Positions 39,551 to 51,415 of a DNA stretch of 64,000 bases are shown piece by piece. Location: positions 657,501 to 721,500 of the forward strand of contig JACVTC010000043.1 of the NCBI GenBank assembly GCA_016946835.1, read 5' to 3'. Under the pieces are notes generated by a model. It worked only from the letters and a program-made list of their open reading frames with translations, made no database searches and had not been told where the DNA came from. Position 1 is the stretch's first letter. Each line of letters opens with the position of its first letter. The DNA comes from Neocallimastix lanati (nom. inval.) (Eukaryota; Neocallimastigomycota; Neocallimastigomycetes; Neocallimastigales; Neocallimastigaceae). The translations under genes were made by a program, and so were the position numbers.

Positions 39551-39850
39551 TACTTTCAGAATCTGTACTTAATTTAGAATCATTCATATCTGTGATAACA
39601 GCTTTTTCATTATTATTTGATACTGGACAATATTTGGTAATTACAAGAAAATTTTCATAAAGATTAATAATTGATAATCAAGTTAAAGATTTTATCTATA
39701 TAAAATACTAATTTAATTATTTACGGGCTATTTAAAAAATTAATTATTTTTTTGTATAGATCAAAAATTCTTTAAGGTCTAATATCTCATGTTCTGGTGG
39801 TCCAAATGAGTTGATATCAATATATGTTATAGATTTCGAGTAAAAGCTTT
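39551..39850 (-). pseudogene. Possible broken gene fragment
   Basis: On the minus strand, two coding-like stretches are separated by about 100 bases of A/T: SKSITYIDINSFGPPEHEIL near 39850-39765, and PVSNNNEKAVITDMNDSKLS ending in a stop near 39635-39551. They might be the last exons of a gene with an intron, or a relic. I could not find a splice arrangement that keeps a single frame. The family is unknown. Confidence 0.3.
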
Positions 39851-40999
39851 CTAATGAATATAATTTCTATTTTTAAATTCCGCTGGAAATTTCCCATTAT
39901 TGGTGGAGTAATCGTTATTCTTCCTCGATTTATTTTTTATCAATTTCTTAAGGATTAAATTAAATTGAATAAATTTTTATTAAAATGGTCCAAAAACTTT
40001 TGTTTCTAAATACTAAATATTCCTAATATTTTATTTTTATATTAAAAATCGAATTTTTAAATAAAATTGTTAATAATAAAATTTAATTTTAATTCATCAT
40101 TTAGTTTATTAGTAAATTTCATTTTCAATTGCACTAATATTGGCTACATAAATTCAATATATTTTAATAATTATATTATTTATTATTAATTATGTTTTAT
40201 TTATTTATATTAATATTTATTTATTTATTTTGTTTATTATCCTAAAGTTCAAATATATATATATATAACTTATATTTAAAAAAAATAATAAAATAAATTA
40301 ATTCTTATAATAAAAATAACTTTTTATTAACATATTTCCTTTATTCTTTTAATTGATTATCCTATTCACTAATAATTATGCTAGCTAAATTTAAAATAAA
40401 GTTTAATATTTATTTTAAATCATAAAATAATTAGTTATTTTTTTTTATATATTAAATAACACATACAATAATATAAAATAAAAGTAATAAATAATATCTT
40501 TTAATATCCTCTTTATTTATTATTAATTATTAATTATTACATCAATTATTATTACTCTTTTTTATATAAATATTATAATTAATTATCTCAAATATATATA
40601 ATCTCTCTCTTTAACTATACTAAACTAAAATATAAAAATAGCTATTAATGTGGGTTAATTTACCACAAGAATAAACTTATAAAATAAAAGAATCCTCCGT
40701 TTAATAATTATTTATTAATTATATATACTATTATAAAATTATTACTGACCAATAATATTTAAGTATTTCTTTTACCTAAAGAATCTACCTAAATACCATA
40801 TTTATAGTGGTCACGTATCATTTTTTGATAAAAGTAACAATTACCTTAAAAGTGGTAATTGCTTATCAAAATTATTTTATATTTTATTATTATTTATTAT
40901 TATTTATTTTTATTTTTATTATTATTTATTATTATTTTTATTATTATTTATTATTATTTTCTTGTTTAATAACTATTCTAGTTAGTAAGATTAAAAAAA
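39851..40999. other. AT-rich spacer
   Basis: No coding frame. Contains ATT-type runs at about 40885-40960. The open frame at 40807-41028 is produced by these repeats. Confidence 0.6.
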
Positions 41000-41104
41000 T
41001 ATTGGAAAGTTCCAATTATATAGAATAGAATAATCTATAAGGTTAAAATTAGAATAATTTATATTATTCTAGCATAATAAGTATTATTTGTTTGTTCTGT
41101 ATTA
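41000..41104. repeat. LTR-like terminal repeat, copy 1
   Basis: The block TATTGGAAAGTTCCAATTAT and following about 85 bases recurs almost unchanged at 43079-43182. Both end in a related TTGTT(C/T)(A/G)TTCTGTATTA. The pair brackets the decayed gypsy pol at 41130-42367, so they may be remains of its LTRs. Each contains the small palindrome TTGGAA-AG-TTCCAA. Confidence 0.6.
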
Positions 41105-41129
41105 TGATGTCCCCGCTAAGATTCAAGCT

Positions 41130-42367
41130 AGGTAGAAGCTGAGTTAAACTTGACAATATTTTTCAAATGAACATCTATTGAATTGTTTCTTTACCACTTT
41201 CATAGGTCCAACAAAATATGGCTCTAATTTAGTTCTATTAAAGTTTCTTACTAGTACTAAATCACCTGGTTTAATTCTTTTAGCTTAATTCATACTGGTC
41301 TTTTCTTCTTTCCTAGTAGCCCAATACTTCGAAGCATTTTTGATATTAGATACGGCCTCCATTACCCATTGATAGTGTGATACAAATTTTTCTAGTGGAA
41401 TTTCGTCAGAAGACTTATTTATACCTTTAGTTGGTTTGGCAGCAACGTCAAAAGATTGTTGGTCCTCCCTTCCATAAACTAATTCAAAGCTTGAATGGTT
41501 GGTGATTGAGTTTTTAGTAGTTCTTAAAGCCCAAAGTGCAGATGGTAAAATTTCATCCCATTCTTTGTGCTGTTGTCCTAGTAATCGTAATAATTTTCCA
41601 ATTTCTTTATTACCATTCTCAACTAAGCCATTGCTTTCAGGATGATATGGAGTGATAAATTTAACATAAACATCATATAGATCAAGGAAGATTTTAGTCA
41701 TATCTGATGTAAATTGTGCCCCATTATCAGTAGTGATAATTTGAGGTACACCGTGTCGAGCAAATACATTAATTAAAAATTTTATCACATCCTGAGAAGT
41801 ATTATTTTCGGTGGGCTCTGCCTCAACCCATTTAGTAAAATAATCAACCACAACAATTATATATTGATTATTATTTCTGGTTTTACTTAGAGGTCCTATA
41901 ATATCCAATCCTAAGTGAGTAAATGGTCCCTCCACTTCAGTTGGTTTATCTTCCGTTGGTTCAGGGCATGGTTGAGATTTATTTAATTGACATTTTTCAC
42001 ATTTACCTATAATTTCGCTTAATGTCATTAACCATATTGTTCCAATAGTAGCTCTTTTTCAAACGTTGGTATGTCTTATAATAGCCTTCGTGTCCTATAC
42101 TGTGTGCTTGAAAAATTAATTGAAGTTTTTCTTTTGTATCTGTAACTAATTTTCTATAATTATTGCCATCAACAAAGTAGTCCACTCCATCAATTGTTGT
42201 AAATTTTTCTTCAACAAATTCCTTAATGGTTCTTAAAAGCAAGTTTTTATCTTGTTCTTTGATAATTTGTGTTGTTAAGACAATTTTTTCTTTTTCATTT
42301 TTCATTCTTGATAAAGCATCTGCAACAACATTATTCTTCCCAGTGTAACGAATCCTAAACGGTATGG
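41130..42367 (-). pseudogene. Decayed Ty3/gypsy pol: end of RNase H plus integrase
   Basis: On the minus strand the sequence begins at about 42367 with the RNase H end (GKNNVVADALSR). It continues through an integrase zinc-binding region (HSIGHEG...KCEKCQ) and the catalytic core with DIIGPL, TTDNGAQF and the Glu of LVENGNKEIGK. It ends in a C-terminal GDLVLVRNFNR module cut off at about 41130. A one-base frameshift at about 42015-42030 separates the two large open parts (42305-42003 and 42028-41285). A stop at 41285-41287 interrupts the C-terminal module, and the last part is truncated. RT, protease and gag are missing. The core resembles element B's integrase more than element A's. Confidence 0.85.
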
Positions 42368-42651
42368 TTCATATAGTTTTTGGGAAATATAATAATAATT
42401 AACACAAATAATAAAATTACAATAAAATAATTTTGTTTTAAAATCAATATTTATTTATTTAAATTTTATAAAAGAAAAATAATAATAATATAATTATTTA
42501 TTTTATAAAAAGAAAGTTATTGATTATTTTATTTCACTAAAAATTACATGTATTTATATTTTTTTATCAAATTAAAATTTGTAAAGCCTAACTATTTTTT
42601 TTAATAAACTAATTACTAATTATTTTTATAAATAAAACATTTAAATTGAAA

Positions 42652-42702
42652 TTGAATTATTATTTTAGTTAATAAATATTATTAACTAAAATAATAATTC
42701 AA
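42652..42702. repeat. Perfect 23-bp hairpin with 5-nt loop
   Basis: Arms 42652-42674 and 42680-42702 are exactly complementary around AATAT. Confidence 0.9.
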
Positions 42703-44496
42703 TATTATTGTTATAAATAGTAGTTATATATTATTGAATTATTAATTATTTAATAATAGTTTAATATTAATATATATAAAATAAAAATAAAAAGATTATA
42801 CAGAATATTTTATTGTGGTTTAGTTAAATTTAGTAATTAAAAATAAATTTAAATTGATAACGAAAATTTTAATAACTAATTAAATAGATTTGATTATTTT
42901 CAATATAACATATTACCAAAAGAAATATAATATTAATATATTAAGTGGGCAAGGACAATATTCTTGGTTAAAGATTTTTAATACATTATAATGGAATCGG
43001 ATCGATAATTCAAAAAGGAATTATAGGTTGATTGGTGATTTATTAACTTAAGATTTCTATTTAGTAATATTTGAAGAATATTGGAAAGTTCCAATTATAT
43101 AGAATAGAATAATCTATAAGGTTAGAATAATTTATATTATTCTAGCACAATTAGTATTATTTGTTCATTCTGTATTACAATGATACGATATTTTATTAAA
43201 TACCGTATATGTTAGTTGGGCGTTTATGCAAAAGGGAATTACTGGAATTACTCCAAGAATATTATATTAAAATAATTATATTTATTTACTTTTTATTTAT
43301 TTATCTTTTATTATTTTATTTATTATATTTTATCATATAAAAAAAAATACATGTTGTAATTATTATTCATTAAAAAAAATATTTATTTATAAACTATTTT
43401 CATAATTATATTTTACTAATTTTATAAATATTATTTTTCGAAACACTAAAATTAATAAATATAAATTTTCATAACTTTTTACTTATAATTATTAATTCAT
43501 ATTGTTTAACATTATCTAAAAATTATTTTAATATTAACATCAATTTAATTAAACATTCAATCTCCGTTATAATTAATATAACCAATTTTGCTATATAATC
43601 AACAATTATTTAATTTAATATTTTAATTATTATTAATAAATTATCTTTAATAATATATTTTAAGATTCATTATATAAAAATAATTTTTAATAAATATTTA
43701 TATTAATAATTTTTCTATGTAAAAGTTTTTGTAGGGGATAGGTAAGATTCTTGCTATATCTTTCCTAGTTTGGGTTAAATTGGTCAGGTCAAGATGTTTT
43801 TATTAATTATAACAATTTAATTAAATTTAAATAATAAATAGCACACACAAAGTTTTATAATTAAGATTTCAATATTTAAGATTTATGTTTTATTAGAACT
43901 TTATTTAATATATATTTTAATAATAAAATTAACTAAGATTAATACAAAGAATTATTTATTGTTATAATTAATTTATTAACTTTATGTTAATAGTTTAAAG
44001 TAATAATCTTACAAAGAATTCAAAATATGGAATTTCAAATCCCTTTTATACTAAACTAAAATAATAATTAACAATATAATTAATTAATACATTTTAATCT
44101 TAATATATTCATACATGTATATAAACTATATAAAATATAATAATAAAATAATATTGATAAGAATCTTTTAATAAAATAACTATATAATTATTCATAAAAC
44201 AATTTAATAATAAAACTAATTTAATAATCAAATATAAAATAAAATAAAATAAAATATTAAAACTAATTAAAAATTCTCTTTCAGAAATCTTTAGAATTAT
44301 AAAGAATTCCTTAGAATCTTTTAGAAATAATTGAATAAAATATATAATAATAAAATATATAAAACTTATAAAACTTATTTAAAATATTATAAAACTATTA
44401 CTAATAACTAATTCTGTATTTTTAATTAATAATACAAATTAATAATATAATTTCCAAGTTAAAAGATTTATCTAATATAAACTTCTTAATTAATAA
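42703..44496. other. AT-rich spacer with LTR-like debris
   Basis: Contains the second copy of the terminal repeat at 43079-43182, a less AT-rich stretch at about 43190-43260 and another at about 43730-43800. None has an open frame. They are probably old LTR or internal retrotransposon sequence. Confidence 0.5.
43079..43182. repeat. LTR-like terminal repeat, copy 2
   Basis: Direct repeat of 41000-41104 (see that entry) with a few substitutions and a small deletion. It ends TTCATTCTGTATTACA. Confidence 0.6.
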
Positions 44497-44577
44497 TTTA
44501 GGGGGTTTAAAAACATTTTTCCTTATAATATTAGAGAAGAAAACTTTAATACTTCAAGAGACGAAGTATCATTTTAA
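44497..44577 (+). pseudogene. Ty3/gypsy pol C-terminal fragment and adjacent LTR start
   Basis: A plus-strand frame reads FKNIFPYNIREENFNTSRDE and then VSF and stop at 44575-44577. This matches the end of element A pol (KNVFPY...TSRDEV) and of element B (METSRDEV). It is followed 12 bases later by TGATAAATGATT at 44590, a plausible start of a 3' LTR after a GGAAGAC purine patch. The upstream part of pol is gone. Confidence 0.65.
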
Positions 44578-45983
44578 GCATGGAAGACTTGATAAATGAT
44601 TAAATTATAAATCAATAAAACATTATATTATTGAAAATGAATAAAATTATTAAACAAAATAAAATAAATCATATTACCATCTAAACAATAACTATAAATT
44701 AATTAAAAATAATAATAGTAAATATTTTAAATAAATAATATAAGTAAATTAAATTGTTAAAATAATTAAAATTATTAAATATTAAATATTTTATTTTAAA
44801 GAATAATGTAATTTTGATAATAAAAATTAAAAAATGTTATATTATAAAAATCTTAATGTAAATTTAAGTTTAAAAATAATGATAATTGTTTAAAAATAAT
44901 AATTAGATAGTTTTATTTTAAAATCTTTAATTTAAAAGAAAAATATATAAACTTGTAAAAAAATCTCAAATTTAAAGAAACAGAATTAATAAAAAAAAAA
45001 TAATTAATTTCTCAAAAATTATTAATTTAAAATTTTATTATCTTTTAACTTAAAAGAAATTTGCTTTTCTTTATAGTTTAAGATATTTTGTGTTTTAGTA
45101 AAATTTTAATTTATTGATTATAAAACATTTAATTTTGTTATACTTATTATCACTTTTAGAAATTAAATTCTAAATTAAGATAATAAGCAAACTATAACAC
45201 GATGTTATGGTTCGGGTTTTATTAGAATTTTTATTTAATTATTTATTTTTTTCTCTGTCTACATTTTAATTATTGAAAAACTTCACTTATTTATACTTTT
45301 TGAAAAAAAAATAAATAAGTAAAGCCTTTCTACATTTTATTATCATATTTAAAAAGAAAATAATTTACTATTACTAATTACTTAAAATTTTATATTAATT
45401 TAAATTAACTAATTCATAAGTATTTTTATTTTAATAAATTTTGTTTATATAATTTTATATTATTTTTCATATACTAAAACTAAATTATTTAATATATATG
45501 AAAAGTAACAAACAAAATTTAAAAAGATTTTACAGAAGAATAAAGTTATTTTAATCAAGAATGTTAATATAATATTCTTATATTTTATATAAAATAAATT
45601 TAAAAACTATAATATATTTAATATTTATTATTAATCAATTAAGATTTGATTTTATTTGTGGGGAATAAAAATATTAAATAATCAATTTAAAAATAAAATA
45701 AAATACTAAAAAGAATACAATTTTAATATTGATATAATATAATAATAATATAATAATATATTTGAAAATAAAAATAAAATATTAATATTGATAATAAACA
45801 CTTTAATAAAATAATAAAATTTAAGGTTAAATTATAGATATTGATATTAATAATAAAAATATAGAATTATTGATAATATTTAAGAAACTTTTAATAAAAA
45901 AAAATATATTTATAAAATAATTTAATATAGAAAAAATAGTAAAGTAAAATTAAGTAAAGAACAATATAATGGATTCTAAAGTA
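44578..45983. other. AT-rich sequence, probably decayed LTR
   Basis: Starts at the LTR-like TGATAAATG (44590). A TATAACA/TGTTATGG pair abuts at about 45190-45210. There is no coding frame. Confidence 0.4.
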
Positions 45984-46703
45984 TGTTAAGATTTTGATAT
46001 AATTTATAATTTAAATTTAAATAAAATAATATGTTTTAATAAAAATATTCACTAAGTCGATATGTCTATATAGTAATATACTATATAGATATATAATAAT
46101 AATAATAAATATTTAAATGTTTAGTTTAATAAAAATTTATTTATAATAAACTTTGATAATTAGAATTATCAAATTAATTCGATTTTAAATTTATTGATTT
46201 TATTTAATAATAAAATATCTATAATATATTACTATTAAGGTAATTTTACAATAACCTTACAAAGAAACATAAAAGATAGATTTTTACATCTTTCTTTTAT
46301 ACTTTGTAAGTTACATAATAATAATATTTAATTATAAGATAGTAATAATATAGTAATATAAATAATAATAAAATATAAGGATAAATTTAATTATATAATT
46401 AATTTGAATAATTGAATTTAATATAGATATGTTGTAAACATATATAAAAACATAATATAAATAAAATACACGTGACGTCAAATGAATCATTGAAATTAAT
46501 TATTAATATAAACCTTATTTATTAATATTCTCAGAATTATTAGGTCTAAGATAACCCTTTAAATATTAAACAAGAATTTATATTAATTATTAATTATTTA
46601 AATATATATAATATATATTATTTATAATTAAATAAATAATATTTTTAATTATTGAAATGTAAATAACTGAAATTGAGATTTCAATTCAGTTATAATTTCA
46701 ACA
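45984..46703. mobile_element. Solo LTR with 5-bp target-site duplication
   Basis: About 720 bp beginning TGTTAAG and ending TTTCAACA (TGTT...AACA inverted termini). It is flanked on both sides by the same pentamer AAGTA (45979-45983 and 46704-46708). A second copy of the same LTR lies at 49231-49937. The 5-bp duplication is typical of Ty3/gypsy integration. No internal region is present, so this is a solo LTR left by recombination between two LTRs. Confidence 0.85.
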
Positions 46704-46708
46704 AAGTA

Positions 46709-47048
46709 AGTTGAAATTCTAATTAATAATCCATTATATATTCGTTATTTACCAATGATGTTAAGGTTTTAGAGAATTAAATAAAAATAAAGAAACACAA
46801 ATTTTATTTATTTATTTATTATTTTATTTATTAATTTTATTAAATTTATTTTATGATTTTTAAAAATTGGTAGCAAAATTTACAACTATTTATACTTTTT
46901 TCAAGGCATAAAAGTTGTTTTTGCCACTAAATTACATTTTATTTATTTATTTTTTTTTTTAAACCATTAAATTTAAATTGAATTTTATAATCAGTTATAT
47001 AAAATTTAATTATAACAATATAAATAAAATACATTTATAATATTAATA

Positions 47049-47089
<41 letters not shown>

Positions 47090-49230
47090 TATCTAAAATA
47101 TTACTAATAAGAATTTATTTAATTGGCTATAATTTTTATTACAATCTGTTAAAATATTCAAATAAAAATAAAAATACTATTCTAATATAAAGGTTATTAA
47201 TAAAATAAAATATTTTTCAATATAAAATAAAACATTTCGATATAAAATTTTATAATAAAAAGTTAAAATATAATATATAAATTTTTAATTATCAATATAT
47301 AAAAATATTATTAATACAAATTTTCATTATTAATATAAAAAAAAAATAAGATTTATTATTAATATTGCTAATATAAGTTTTAAATATATAAAAATATTAC
47401 TATTAATATAAGATTTAATATAAAAATATAAAGTTTAATAAATTTTTAAATCCAAAGATCAAAAATTAAATCAAAAATTATATTAATAATATTATGTGTA
47501 CATTATTATTTTTGTACTTTAATAAATTTTTAAATCCAAAGATCAAAAATTAAATCAAAAATTATATTAAAGTACAAAAATAATAATGTACACATAATGT
47601 ATTAGAAATAAATCGTAGATTTAATTAAGAATGCATTATTTAGTACATTCTTATCATGAGTGTTGAGGTTCGGGACAGAATAATAATAAATATAGAAATA
47701 AACACTAAAATAAAAAAATTAAAAATTAAAATATATCTTTTTTTAAAATATTTTATTTATTTATTTAATAAAAATTATTCAATTAAAAACTAAAAATAAA
47801 TTAATTTCTTTAATAAGATTATATTTTTTTCAGATTATTTTTCTAAAATACGATTTTCTCATCTATTTATATTTTTTTTTATCGTTAGAAATGGTCAAGC
47901 CATTTCTTTAGAATATCTTAGAGTTACATATTTGAATTGTATTTAAATTATAAATTCATAATCTATTCTATTATAATAAATAATTATTACATATTATTAA
48001 ATTCTAAACTATTTATTATTAATTGTAGTGATAATATATTTTAAAAATAATTTTATTACTTTTACAGAACTACTAGTAATAGAGTATTATTTAATTTTAT
48101 ACTATTTTTAAATAAAAGTATTTTAGATTATTATCTATTATTAATCTTATTATAAATAGGGTGTATTTTGGAAGGAAGTATTACTAATTTTAATGACAAG
48201 GATCATGGATTTAAGTAAAATATTTTTAAATCATTATTAATTATATTAATTTTTATTAATAATAAATAATCTGTATTAGTAATATTTGTAAAATAAAATT
48301 TTCTTTAATAATAAAATATTGATAGAATAAATCATATTAATAAAACTAGATATTGATAATAATATTGATATTAATAATATAGTATTAATTTTAATAATAA
48401 AGTATTGATATTAATAAAGAATTTATATTAATAATAATAAATTTAATATTAGTAATAATTTGGCAGTAATAGCACATAAGAAAGTTCCCCAAGTAAGGAA
48501 ATAAATAATTTAATTTTAGTGGTTAAGTTATTTTTATGAAAAATAATAAAATTAACATTATTTGTTCATTCCTTAACAAGAGTGATATGGGCACAGATCA
48601 TACACAATATTTTAAAAACACAATATTAAATATTATAAATAAATTTTTATTAGTTTAAAAATATTTTATAAATTTTTATTTTATTTTATTGTCGTCTTTT
48701 TCAAAAGAAAGAAAATTTCTTCTTTTAATAGTTTTTTTACATGAATCTTGAATTGAACAATAACATATACATTTATTTATATTATTCTATTATGAATGTT
48801 ATTTTAATATTAATATATTTTAAAATTAACCTATTCTAAAGTATCTATTTTAAAATATAGTTGTATAATTATTAATGATTTATTTATATTTAAAATTTTG
48901 ACTATCTATTCTAATAATGTTTTAATTTATCAATTAATATATAATTTAATATTCTTGTAAATTATTAATATTATATTCTCATAAAGTTTATTATTGTAAA
49001 AAGAATACAGAAAATAATAATCTATTTTAGAGAAAACAATAAAAATAATAGTTAGTATTGTCAATCGATTTAATTTTATACAGAATTAAATATTTCTGTA
49101 TTTATTTTATTAAAAACAATTTATAGATAATTATTTTTATTATAAATAAAATTTTTTTTTTTATTATAACTATATTAATTTTAAAATAATTTCATTATTA
49201 TAAATATTTTATATTTTTTTCTTTTTTATC
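46709..49230. other. AT-rich, LTR-like debris
   Basis: Several segments start with TGTT plus GGTTY (46752 and 47662; compare 45202) and look like starts of further related LTRs. A TTGTTCATTCCTTAACA end occurs near 48562-48578, similar to the ends at 41104 and 43182. There is no coding frame. Confidence 0.45.
47434..47598. repeat. Direct repeat interleaved with a perfect inverted repeat
   Basis: A 53-base direct repeat (47434-47486 and 47518-47570) alternates with a 33-base perfect inverted repeat (47491-47523 and 47566-47598). Confidence 0.9.
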
Positions 49231-49937
49231 TGTTAAGATTTTGATATAATTTTTAGTTTAAATTTAAATAAAATAATATGTTTTAATAAAAATATTCACT
49301 AAGTCGATATGTCTATATAGTAATATACTATATAGATATATAATAATAATAATAAATATTTAAATGTTTAATAAAAATTTATTTATAATAAACTTTGATA
49401 ATTAGAATTATCAAATTAATTCGATTTTAAATTTATTGATTTTATTTAATAATAAAATATCTATAATATATTACTATTAAGGTAATTTTACAATAACCTT
49501 ACAAAGAACATAAAAGAGAGATTTTTACATCTTTCTTTAATACTTTGTAAGTTACATAATAATAATATTTAATTAAAAGATATTTATAATATAGTAATAT
49601 AAATAATAATAAAATATAAGGATAAATTTAATTATATAATTAATTTGAATAATTGAATTTAATATAGATATGTTGTAAACATATATAAAAACATAATATA
49701 AATAAAATACACGTGACGTCAAATGTATCATTGAAATTAATTATTAATATAAACCTTATTTATTAATATTCTCAGAATTATTAGGCCTAAGATAACCCTT
49801 TAAATATTAAACAAGAATTTATATTAATTATTAATTATTTAAATATATATATTATTTATAATTAAATAAATAATATTTTTAATTATTGAAATGTAAATAA
49901 CTGAAATTGAGATTTCAATTCAGTTATAATTTCAACA
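49231..49937. mobile_element. Second copy of the TGTT...AACA LTR
   Basis: Direct repeat of 45984-46703, with the same termini and scattered small differences. Flanks (TTATC and AGAAT) do not match, so it is not a clean solo LTR. Its internal region or partner may be lost to rearrangement. Confidence 0.8.
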
Positions 49938-49973
49938 AGAATTTGTTTTTTATTATTTATTTTAATTTAATAA

Positions 49974-50007
49974 TTTTGTTATTTATCATGAGTGATAAAT
50001 AACAAAA
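49974..50007. repeat. Palindrome at a retroelement junction
   Basis: Fifteen-base perfect arms (49974-49988 TTTTGTTATTTATCA and 49993-50007) surround TGAG. The left arm equals the end of the element A LTR. The string ATCATGAGTGATAAA recurs at 53433-53447. Confidence 0.75.
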
Positions 50008-50160
50008 AGGAATGAAATGGAAAGTGAAGAGGAATATTGGCTTAGGAAATTTATCACTCTTGACAAATGGATCAGAGAAGCAGTGAATAATATAGAAACT
50101 GCAAATAAACTTTGGGAGGAACGTCGAAAACAAATTAAGTGGATGAGATCTAAAAGGTAG
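50008..50160 (+). pseudogene. Ty3/gypsy integrase C-terminal fragment in reverse orientation
   Basis: The plus-strand frame EEEYWLRKFITLDKWIREAV...WEERRKQIKWMRSKR, then stop, aligns with element B's EEYILRKFLIHRKW...WRDRRKQIKRMQ just before its GDLVLVRY module. About 50 residues remain. It abuts minus-strand element C at about 50160, so the junction is chimeric. The minus-strand frame across it (down to 49986) is antisense past this point. Confidence 0.75.
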
Positions 50161-51409
50161 ACCAATTTTGTTATTACATCAGTTGATGCAATTTCTTTTA
50201 TCAAATCTTGAATATAATAATCACCAAAGGCTTCCATGAGTTTGATGTGCTTTTCAGTTTGTTTCATTGGAGTTTCACTTGTCTTGATATTGGTATTCAT
50301 TTCTTTCATTTTATTTTTTATATCTTTAATTCTCTCCTCTTTATTTTTGTTTTTAACTTTTCTAATATTTTTCTCTGTGATAAAAGAAGGATCAAGGTAC
50401 TCTAGTTTTTGGGTATTATAATTTTTTTATTAGGAGCTTCATTCTTATTTTTACTATTTGCACTAATGGAATTCTCTACATTACCAGATAAGGACTTATT
50501 ATGATTTTTAATATTATGACTTTCATCAGCATCACCATTGTTTTCATCATTTTCAGATTCTTCTATCATGATTGCATCTTCATTGGATTCTATACTTCCG
50601 GGTTCAACCGTTTGACTAATGTTTGTATTATTAGTAGTATAATCATCATCATTTATGTCAATATTTTCCTTAAAGGTATTATAAATATTATTTTCTTCAT
50701 TATTATTGTCGTTATTATTATCATTATAATTATCTATTTTATAATTAATTTTATTATTAATAATATTATTATTTTCATGATCATTATTCATACTATTATT
50801 ATGATTATTAATATTATTATAATTATAATTAGCATTTGTATTACTATAATTGATATTATTTTTGTTATTATTATTATTATTACTTTTATTATTATTATTA
50901 TTAATACTATTATTAGTACTAATTTTATTATCAATAGTATTATTATCAATACTATTATGACTCATAGCTGCCGTTTGTATTGGTTTTGGATTGTCCTTTA
51001 AATTAAATCTTACTTCCTTTCTATTGTATGGTTTTTCATTATGTTTGTTAATTTTATTTATTGAATTTCGAGTAGCGGCTGCTACAATTTCAATTGGTCT
51101 ATTTAATATATTTTGTGAAATATTATTGTTATTGATTATATTAAGGTCATTACAATTTTGTTTTTCTTTAATATTATTATTAATTATAGGCAATATTTTT
51201 TTATCGTCTACCATTGTCATTATATTATTGTTATTATTATTATTATTATATAAGTCATTATTTTTAAACATTATTTTATTATAATTATTATTATATGAGT
51301 CATTATTTTTAAACATTATTTTATTATAATTATTATTATATGAGTCATTATTTTTAAACATTATTTTATTGGTTTGGTTAATGGAAGTTGTCCTTCTTCC
51401 ATCTATTGG
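50161..51409 (-). pseudogene. Element C: N-terminal pol region read after -1 frameshift, truncated
   Basis: After the frameshift at 51409-51415 the -1 frame reads PIDGRRTTSINQTNKIMFKN and continues for 335 codons to a stop at 50402. The product is extremely Asn-rich, with three 15-residue repeats at its start and acidic patches, resembling the Asn-rich N-terminus of element A pol. Beyond the stop, another frame continues on the same strand (EYLDPSFITEKNIRKVKNK...KHIKLMEAFGDYYIQ) to about 50165, so a small indel broke the frame. Protease, RT, RNase H and integrase are all absent. The element ends at the chimeric junction with a plus-strand integrase fragment. It is non-autonomous or dead. Confidence 0.7.
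51236..51361 (-). repeat. Three tandem 45-bp units in element C pol
   Basis: Units of 15 codons, MFKNNDSYNNNYNKI, twice identical (51361-51317, 51316-51272), then a third that diverges into an Asn run. Confidence 0.9.
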
Positions 51410-51415
51410 TTTAAA
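51381..51415 (-). promoter_or_regulatory. -1 ribosomal frameshift signal, element C gag/pol
   Basis: On the minus strand, the heptamer T TTA AAC (51415-51409) is read in the gag frame as Leu-Asn, two codons before the gag TAG. A 6-nt spacer (51408-51403, containing the stop) is followed by a 7-bp hairpin ATGGAAG/CTTCCAT (51402-51396 with 51387-51381) and an 8-nt loop. This fits the standard X XXY YYZ plus spacer plus stem arrangement. A -1 slip enters the long pol frame exactly. Confidence 0.8.

Noticed and set aside
50501-51001. Ile-rich plus-strand ORF, membrane-like
   Set aside because: Antisense of the Asn-rich pol of element C. AAT codons read backwards give Ile.
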